From contig CAMYBO010000036.1 of the NCBI GenBank assembly GCA_947254045.1, positions 1-10,578 on the forward strand: a stretch of 10,578 nt of DNA, given 5' to 3'. This DNA is from an uncultured Granulicatella sp. (GTDB taxonomy: Bacteria > Bacillota > Bacilli > Lactobacillales > Aerococcaceae). A program made the position numbers and the translations under genes. This document shows positions 6,400-10,578 of this stretch, in pieces; positions within the stretch are counted from its first letter, which is position 1; every line of letters starts with the position of its first letter. The notes beneath the pieces are model-generated. The model searched no databases. It had not been told where the DNA came from and saw nothing but the letters and a program-made list of their open reading frames with translations.

Positions 6400-7245
6400 T
6401 TAGTGAGTTTCATATCCCATTAAAATTCCGCCTTGTTCAGCGTAGTAGCTACATAATCCACTTGTTGGATAAGCTTGCACATCGGCATTAGGGTATTCAG
6501 CATGAATCGCTGTTGTAATCATGGCGCAAATTTCTGGATTGTCACAATGACTAATCGCTACACGTCCACCTTGATAATTGTTCTTTTTCATTTCATCCCA
6601 AATGTCAGATACGGCACGTTTTTGTCCACGTGATTTATGAAGTAATTCTAAGGTTCCTTCTGTGCTAGCTTGTCCGACCATACGAATATTTAGTAATCCA
6701 ACGACACGTCCAACTAATTTACTTAGACGACCGTTTTTAACAAGATTATCCACGCTTGCTAGAGCAAATAATAATTTTGTTTTTGAATGATAGTTACGAG
6801 CTTTTTCGACTACTGCTTCAAAAGAAGGGTCTTCCTTGATGAAGTTTGCAATGGCTTGAGTGATTAATACTATTTCTCCGCTAGCTGATAAGCTATCGAT
6901 AATTTCAATTTTTGCTTCAGGATGTTCTTCTAAATACATTTTTTTTGCTAATTGTGCGCTATTATGACTTCCAGACAAAGCTCCAGTAATCGTTACGACA
7001 ATAATGTTATCGACACCTTCAAATGCTTGTAAATAGCTCTCAGGGCTAGGGCATGATGAAGAAGTTTTTCCATCATAGGCATACATTTTTACCATCATTT
7101 GATCAATTTCTAATGCTTCATTATCAATAAATTCTTCTTCACCCACATGAATGGTTAAAGGAACGTTCACATAAGTACAATGCTCAGGTAGAGATTCTAA
7201 GTGTTTAATATCACAACCAGAATCTGTAATAATTTTCCAAGTCAT
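6400..7245 (-). CDS. DegV-family fatty-acid-binding protein
   Basis: 281 aa, typical of DegV proteins, which bind a single fatty-acid molecule; in Firmicutes some members (FakB) present exogenous fatty acids to the kinase FakA. Visible motifs: TDSGCD (7-12), SSSCPSPESY (62-71, the T-S-x-P-S block), TGALSGSHNSA (87-97) and the SVDNLVKNGRLSK block. The C-terminal GLCSYYAEQGGILMGYE replaces the commoner H-x-G-P-G ending, so the canonical late His is absent. The start at 7243-7245 is fixed by AGGAGG (7252-7257), 6 nt away; a longer frame would begin with a TTG inside the -35 element and was rejected. Expressed alone from a consensus promoter and not next to fakA, so a FakB role is possible but unproven; hence no symbol. 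Confidence 0.9.
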   Translation of the reverse strand: MTWKIITDSGCDIKHLESLPEHCTYVNVPLTIHVGEEEFIDNEALEIDQMMVKMYAYDGKTSSSCPSPESYLQAFEGVDNIIVVTITGALSGSHNSAQLAKKMYLEEHPEAKIEIIDSLSASGEIVLITQAIANFIKEDPSFEAVVEKARNYHSKTKLLFALASVDNLVKNGRLSKLVGRVVGLLNIRMVGQASTEGTLELLHKSRGQKRAVSDIWDEMKKNNYQGGRVAISHCDNPEICAMITTAIHAEYPNADVQAYPTSGLCSYYAEQGGILMGYETH

Positions 7246-7285
7246 TTGTTTCCTCCTAGGAATTATATTTTCATTTAATGAGTTC

Positions 7286-7314
7286 AATATACTGATAAAT
7301 AGTTGAAATGTCAA
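7286..7314 (-). promoter_or_regulatory. Promoter of degV
   Basis: On the minus strand: perfect TTGACA (7309-7314), 17-nt spacer, TATATT (7286-7291). The degV ATG is 41 nt beyond the -10. Confidence 0.87.
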
Positions 7315-7338
7315 TTTATATCTGAAACGCTATCACTG

Positions 7339-7367
7339 TTGAAAACAAGTATAAAAATCGGTAAAAT
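7339..7367 (+). promoter_or_regulatory. Promoter of the DJ-1/PfpI gene
   Basis: TTGAAA (7339-7344), 17-nt spacer, TAAAAT (7362-7367). Divergent from the degV promoter, with only 24 nt between the two -35 elements. GGAGG and ATG 7399 follow. Confidence 0.75.
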
Positions 7368-7398
7368 AAAAAGGAAGAAGAATATGGAGGATTTCCCA

Positions 7399-7968
7399 AT
7401 GAAAAGAGCAGCAATCGTATTAACAACAGGATTTGAAGAAATTGAAGCAATCGCTCCAATGGATATTTTACGTCGTGCAGGAGTAGAAGTAGAGATAGTC
7501 GGAGTATCTGCTACTAAGGCAACTGGTTCTCATGATTTAACAATCTCTACAGATAAAGAATTAGCATCAGTCATGAATGATTTATATGATATTGTCATTT
7601 TACCTGGTGGTATGCCAGGAGCAAAATTGTTGAAGAATCAACAAGAAGTGCAAGATTTTGTCAAACATCATTTTGATGCTGGCAAACTGGTCGCAGCTAA
7701 TTGTGCTGCACCGATTGCGATTGAAAATTTAGGTGCATTAAAAGATCGTACTTATACTTGTTATCCTGGATTTGAAAAACAAATTGTTGATGGTACATAT
7801 ACAGGTGATTTTGTACATCAAGATGGAAGAGTTATTACTGGTTCAGGTCCAGCAGCAGCATTTGAATTTTCTTATACTATTGTTGAAGCTTTAGGAATCG
7901 ATGCAGCACCACTTAGAGAAGCAATGGGATATAATCGTTTGGTACAACAAGGTGTTCAAAAAGCTTAA
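7399..7968 (+). CDS. DJ-1/PfpI-family protein (YajL/ThiJ-like)
   Basis: 189-aa cytoplasmic protein of the DJ-1 branch. It has the flavodoxin-like start KRAAIVLTTGFEEIEAI, with the conserved glutamate E16 that pairs with the reactive cysteine. It also has DIVILPGGMPGA (64-75) and the nucleophile elbow AANCAAP (C102 followed by AAP). The final TGSGPAAAFEFSYTIVEAL block is typical of DJ-1 rather than of PfpI proteases. Such proteins are linked to oxidative and carbonyl stress, with chaperone and deglycase activities reported and debated. The ATG 7399 is preceded by GGAGG (7386-7390, 8 nt). An in-frame ATG at 7384 lies within that Shine-Dalgarno and would add five residues; it is less likely. Monocistronic: own promoter and a strong terminator. 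Confidence 0.9.
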   Translation: MKRAAIVLTTGFEEIEAIAPMDILRRAGVEVEIVGVSATKATGSHDLTISTDKELASVMNDLYDIVILPGGMPGAKLLKNQQEVQDFVKHHFDAGKLVAANCAAPIAIENLGALKDRTYTCYPGFEKQIVDGTYTGDFVHQDGRVITGSGPAAAFEFSYTIVEALGIDAAPLREAMGYNRLVQQGVQKA

Positions 7969-8001
7969 TAATATTTCAACGTAATAGTTATTAAATTGAA
8001 G

Positions 8002-8046
8002 TGGACAAAGGAATCTAAATAGAATTTAAGATTCTTGTCCATTTTT
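8002..8046 (+). terminator. Intrinsic terminator of the DJ-1/PfpI gene
   Basis: A long hairpin: outer TGGACAA/TTGTCCA (8002-8008 with 8035-8041), a 2-nt bulge, then inner GAATCT..AAAT with ATTT..AGATTC (8011-8020 with 8024-8034, one bulge). It is followed by T5 (8042-8046). Confidence 0.88.
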
Positions 8047-8062
8047 CTTTTGAAATTGTAAT

Positions 8063-8091
8063 TTGCTTGTTTAATCAGTTGTTAGTATAAT
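8063..8091 (+). promoter_or_regulatory. Upstream promoter of perR
   Basis: Perfect TATAAT (8086-8091) with TTGCTT (8063-8068) 17 nt upstream. The predicted start, near 8098, abuts the PerR-box-like sequence at 8100-8114. The resulting leader would be about 135 nt. Confidence 0.6.
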
Positions 8092-8099
8092 GAAATAGA

Positions 8100-8114
8100 T
8101 TATGATAATTAGAA
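8100..8114. promoter_or_regulatory. PerR-box-like operator
   Basis: TTATGATAATTAGAA matches the PerR box consensus TTATAATNATTATAA at 12 of 14 fixed positions. It sits immediately downstream of the upstream perR -10, a position suited to autorepression. Binding is inferred, not shown. Confidence 0.5.
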
Positions 8115-8154
8115 GTGTAAGATTGGGTTAACTCTAGTATTAATATTACAAATA

Positions 8155-8163
8155 TGTTACAAT
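8155..8163 (+). promoter_or_regulatory. Possible second perR promoter (extended -10)
   Basis: TGTTACAAT (8155-8163) is a perfect TGn-TACAAT extended -10. No good -35 is present 17 nt upstream (TAGTAT-like at 8135-8140). The start would fall near 8170, about 64 nt before the perR ATG. Confidence 0.4.
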
Positions 8164-8233
8164 GTTACAGAACGATGTTATTACAGAAGAAATTATCCGA
8201 ATATTAAAGATTAGAAATTAGAGAAGGGGTTCT

Positions 8234-8662
8234 ATGCACGAAAAAGAACTGAAACAATTAAAAGAGAAGCTAAGAGAAGACGGCGTCAGAATGACGACTC
8301 AAAGAATAGCGATTTTAGATTATTTAGCTGAGGCGCATCATCCAACTGCTGAAGATATTTATACAGCTATTGTCGCAAAAGATCCAAATATTAGTATGGC
8401 TACTGTGTATAATAATTTGAATAAATTAACGGATAAGGGATATTTACTAGAATTAACGTATGGGGATGATGCTAGTAGATATGATTTTAATATCGGAAAA
8501 CACTATCATGTAGTGTGTCAAGAATGTGGTCGAGTAGAAGATTTATTTTATCCGTTATTAGAAGATGTAGAATCAGTTGCTGAAGAATTAACAGGGTATA
8601 AAGTTCTAGGGCATCGTATGGAAGTTTTTGGAGTTTGTCCAAAATGCCAACAAAAATTATAA
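8234..8662 (+). CDS. perR: Peroxide-responsive repressor PerR (Fur family)
   Basis: 142-aa cytoplasmic metalloregulator. In Firmicutes PerR with Fe(II) or Mn(II) represses peroxide-defence and metal genes; H2O2 oxidises its histidine ligands and releases DNA. The winged helix is visible as GVRMTTQRIAIL (17-28), PTAEDIY (37-43) and ISMATVYNNLNKL (53-65), the last being the recognition helix. The regulatory metal set is complete and collinear with B. subtilis PerR shifted by one: H36, D84 (in RYDF), H90, H92, D103. The aspartate in RYDF supports PerR over Fur or Zur. The structural zinc site is C95/C98 (CQEC) and C135/C138 (CPKC). AAGGGG (8224-8229) lies only 4 nt before the ATG. pgdA follows 25 nt after the stop without a terminator, so the two are probably co-transcribed. 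A PerR-box-like element overlaps the upstream start site, suggesting autoregulation. Confidence 0.93.
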   Translation: MHEKELKQLKEKLREDGVRMTTQRIAILDYLAEAHHPTAEDIYTAIVAKDPNISMATVYNNLNKLTDKGYLLELTYGDDASRYDFNIGKHYHVVCQECGRVEDLFYPLLEDVESVAEELTGYKVLGHRMEVFGVCPKCQQKL

Positions 8663-8687
8663 AATGTAAAGATTAGGAAGAGAAAAT

Positions 8688-10142
8688 ATGAAAAGAGAAT
8701 GGAAAGGTATAAAACGATTAGAACTACCACAAATAGTTGCAATTGCTATTTTGATTTTATTTTTAGTATTAGTTGAGTGGTTTGTAGTCAGCAGCTTAGC
8801 AAAAAATCATCTGATTCGTAGAAATGAGTCAATTATAAGAAAGACTGAAGCAATCGATGCACAACAATATAATGAAGCTGTGGAAGTTCAATCTCAAACA
8901 ATTGGGAATACGGTATTTACTGTATCATATCCTACTGTTGACCAAAAAATCGTGGAGCCTATTCAAAAGGAATTAGATACTTTATTAGAAAAAGCAAAAG
9001 AACAATACAAAGATGAATCCATTCGTACTTGGGTATATTTAAAGGTTTATCAATCACATGTTTTAAGCGGAATCAAAGATGTTTATTATTATCAATCTGT
9101 TTACCAAGAAACTAAAAAAGGATTGGAACAGGTAGCTTATGATGAATTGGGTCATCAATTAGAAGGTAAAGAAAAATCTAGAACAGCAGTTATCAGTGAA
9201 TTATTTGTGAATGATTTAGAAGTTACAAATCACTTTGTAAAAAAAGCGATGAATGTAGCTAAGGAACAATCTTTATCTGAAGAACAAACGAATCAATTAT
9301 TACAAGAATTTGCTTATGAAAATTGGAAGAACTTAGATGCATCTATTATTCAAAATGGATTTAGATTCAACTTGAAAGAACCTATTCAAACTAGTAGCGG
9401 AGAAAACTTGACTCAAATTTCCTTTGCGTTTCAAGAACTGTTTCCAATATTAAAGAGCGACCGTGTCCCAGAAGGCCAACAAGAAGCTTATGAAAATTGG
9501 AAAAATCAATTAGAGGAACGTTTAAGTGAAAAACGTGTAGCCATTAGTTTTGATGATGGTCCAAGTAGTGAGTTGACTCCGAAAGTTTTAGATATTTTAA
9601 AACAATATGGAGTTCATGCAACGTTCTATATTATGGGAAAACATGTTCCTGGGAATGAAGATATTATTAAACAAATTGTGGAACAAGGGCATCAAGTAGG
9701 AAATCACTCTTATAGTCATCCATTGTTAACTACGTTAACTCCTGAAGGTGTTCATCAACAAGTAGCCGATACTCAAAAATTAATTGGGGATGCTACTGGT
9801 GGGATTCGTCCGACTACTTTAAGACCTCCGTATGGTGGATTTGACCGTATGGTTGCAGAACAAGCTGGAATTGCAATTTTAAATTGGTCTGTGGATACTT
9901 TAGACTGGAAGAGTCGTAATGTGAATAGTATTCTTCAAGAAGTAAGAGAAGGTACTTATAATGGTTCTATTATTTTAATGCATGATATTCATCCAGAAAC
10001 AGTTGAAGCTTTACCGAGATTATTAGATTTCTTACAACAGGAAGGATATGCGATTGGTTCGGTTGATGAATTAATGGGTGGACAAGCAATGTTACCAAAT
10101 CATGTGTACTTCGATAGAAAATCACATAAAGAAGTTCAATAA
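8688..10142 (+). CDS. pgdA: Membrane-anchored peptidoglycan N-acetylglucosamine deacetylase (PgdA-like)
   Basis: 484-aa type II membrane protein that likely removes acetyl groups from peptidoglycan GlcNAc outside the cell, which in related cocci gives lysozyme resistance. One transmembrane segment lies at about residues 15-36 after a basic N-terminus. A middle extracellular region (about 60-280) resembles the RsiV/DUF3298-like part of streptococcal PgdA, and a CE4 NodB domain lies at about 283-465. All five CE4 motifs are present: SFDDGP (catalytic base D289, metal D290), HSYSH (metal H340 and H344), RPPYG (R379 onward), the D-x-x-D-W segment with D406/W407, and LMH (H432). These correspond to pneumococcal D275, D276, H326, H330, D391 and H417 with a steady offset of 14-15. 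The length matches PgdA (463 aa in pneumococcus). AGGAAG (8675-8680) sets the start. It lies 25 nt behind perR and probably shares its transcript. Confidence 0.9.
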   Translation: MKREWKGIKRLELPQIVAIAILILFLVLVEWFVVSSLAKNHLIRRNESIIRKTEAIDAQQYNEAVEVQSQTIGNTVFTVSYPTVDQKIVEPIQKELDTLLEKAKEQYKDESIRTWVYLKVYQSHVLSGIKDVYYYQSVYQETKKGLEQVAYDELGHQLEGKEKSRTAVISELFVNDLEVTNHFVKKAMNVAKEQSLSEEQTNQLLQEFAYENWKNLDASIIQNGFRFNLKEPIQTSSGENLTQISFAFQELFPILKSDRVPEGQQEAYENWKNQLEERLSEKRVAISFDDGPSSELTPKVLDILKQYGVHATFYIMGKHVPGNEDIIKQIVEQGHQVGNHSYSHPLLTTLTPEGVHQQVADTQKLIGDATGGIRPTTLRPPYGGFDRMVAEQAGIAILNWSVDTLDWKSRNVNSILQEVREGTYNGSIILMHDIHPETVEALPRLLDFLQQEGYAIGSVDELMGGQAMLPNHVYFDRKSHKEVQ

Positions 10143-10149
10143 TAAACCT

Positions 10150-10169
10150 ATCAAATTACTTGATTTTTT
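10150..10169 (+). terminator. Weak terminator-like hairpin after pgdA
   Basis: ATCAA (10150-10154) pairs with TTGAT (10160-10164) around ATTAC, followed by T5 (10165-10169). The stem is short and AT-only apart from one G-C. A competing 8-bp pairing CTATCAAA/TTTGATAG (10148-10155 with 10167-10174) uses the same left arm but lacks a T tract after it. Read-through into rpsO is possible. Confidence 0.4.
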
Positions 10170-10193
10170 GATAGAGTTACGTTAATCTATTAG

Positions 10194-10251
10194 TGTGTTT
10201 TAACACAGACCTTGTACCGAGTTTTACGATTCACCAACGTTTTACTCAGTA
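10194..10251 (+). promoter_or_regulatory. Structured leader of rpsO, candidate S15 autoregulatory element
   Basis: Two hairpins precede the rpsO RBS. The first is TGTGT/ACACA (10194-10198 with 10203-10207, loop TTTA). The second is TACCGAGT with ACTCAGTA (10215-10222 with 10244-10251, one C-A mismatch), then a symmetric TTT/TTT internal loop, ACG/CGT (10226-10228 with 10238-10240) and a nine-base loop ATTCACCAA. S15 autoregulation through leader RNA is established in several bacteria with unrelated structures; assignment here is inference. No convincing promoter is visible between 10143 and 10190. Confidence 0.4.
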
Positions 10252-10283
10252 GAAGGAATAATATAAGAAAGAGGTGTTTAGAA

Positions 10284-10553
10284 ATGGCTATTTCTAAAGA
10301 ACAAAAAAACGCAATCATCAAAGAGTACGCGATTAAAGAAGGAGATACTGGTTCACCAGAAGTACAAATTGCTGTACTTACTTACGAAATCAATCACTTA
10401 AACGAACATATTCGTGTACACAAAAAAGACTACCACTCAAACCGTGGTTTATTGAAAAAAGTTGGTCACCGTCGTAACTTATTAGCTTACTTACGTAACA
10501 AAGATATCCAACGTTACCGTGAGTTAATCAACCGTTTAGGTTTACGTCGTTAA
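10284..10553 (+). CDS. rpsO: 30S ribosomal protein S15
   Basis: 89-aa primary binding protein of the 30S platform that contacts the central-domain helices of 16S rRNA. The whole protein is recognisable: MAISKEQKNAIIKEYAIKEGDTGSPEVQIAVL opens it. The conserved HLNEHIRVHKKDYHSNRGLLKKVGHRRNLLAYL stretch, with the H-x-x-D-x-x-S/H-x-R-GL rRNA-binding block, fills the middle, and RYRELINRLGLRR closes it. 89 residues is the standard length. The start ATG 10284 is set by GAGGTG (10271-10276, 7 nt); an earlier in-frame TTG at 10212 would run through the leader hairpin and was rejected. Codons are strongly biased (CGT, TTA, AAC), as in highly expressed genes. The 25 bases after the stop show no complete terminator, so pnp or another gene may follow beyond the window. 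Confidence 0.98.
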   Translation: MAISKEQKNAIIKEYAIKEGDTGSPEVQIAVLTYEINHLNEHIRVHKKDYHSNRGLLKKVGHRRNLLAYLRNKDIQRYRELINRLGLRR

Positions 10554-10578
10554 TCAAAAGATTCAACAAGTCTCACTC

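Noticed and set aside
7246..7314. 23-residue extension of DegV from a TTG
   Set aside because: The TTG is the -35 element of the degV promoter; ATG 7245 has AGGAGG at 6 nt and begins the conserved TDS motif properly.
7322..7335. CcpA cre-like sequence CTGAAACGCTATCA between degV and the DJ-1 gene
   Set aside because: The right half fits (CGNTNNCA), but the left TG is out of register by one base; too weak to call.
7303..7398. 32-residue extension of the DJ-1/PfpI protein
   Set aside because: It would span the promoter TTGAAA-17-TAAAAT, and family members begin at the KRAAIVL strand.
8548..8742. Minus-strand hydrophobic ORF of 64 aa across perR/pgdA
   Set aside because: Its hydrophobic N-terminus is the complement of AT-rich intergenic and TM-coding DNA; no RBS or promoter.
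10212..10283. 24-residue extension of S15 from a TTG
   Set aside because: S15 is uniformly 89 aa from MAIS; the extension is the structured leader and RBS.

Overview
This AT-rich window has strong Shine-Dalgarno sites, canonical TTGACA/TATAAT-type promoters and many intrinsic hairpin-plus-T terminators. Its proteins resemble those of low-GC Firmicutes, most likely Lactobacillales. The combination of a PerR-type Fur regulator, a PgdA-type deacetylase, an S15 gene and a lactobacillales-style ThrRS fits that order. A Carnobacteriaceae/Granulicatella-like host is only a guess.

Layout. 1-1013 (+) is the C-terminal half of threonyl-tRNA synthetase, closed by a strong terminator. 1115-1949 (-) is a two-gene unit: an unrecognised 94-aa protein overlapping a 185-aa nucleotidyltransferase-fold protein of the DUF6036/AbiEii-like type. 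It has its own near-consensus promoter and terminator and is the best candidate here for an undescribed accessory module. Divergent from it, 2125-2341 (+) is a small ORF with promoter and RBS that appears broken by one base in an A6 run. 2434-3813 (+) is a MATE efflux transporter with its own promoter and terminator. 3913-6351 (+) holds an HD-domain dNTP triphosphohydrolase (Dgt type) followed 24 nt later by an M42 metallopeptidase, ending at a bidirectional terminator shared with the convergent degV (6400-7245, -). degV and a DJ-1/PfpI-family gene (7399-7968, +) diverge from back-to-back consensus promoters. 8234-10142 (+) is a probable operon of perR and a membrane-anchored peptidoglycan deacetylase, with a PerR-box-like operator at the perR promoter. 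The window ends with rpsO (10284-10553), preceded by a structured leader.

How the genes relate. Most are unlinked housekeeping or stress units (translation: thrS and rpsO; nucleotide pool: dgt; peptide turnover: M42; fatty-acid binding: degV; stress: DJ-1 and perR; envelope: pgdA; efflux: MATE). The links worth attention are perR with pgdA (peroxide sensing beside lysozyme resistance) and the nucleotidyltransferase pair with its divergent broken neighbour. No tRNA, rRNA, CRISPR array, insertion sequence or prophage gene is visible. The gene-poor stretch 1950-2433 holds two divergent promoters, an inverted repeat and the broken small ORF; 7969-8233 holds a terminator and the perR control region.
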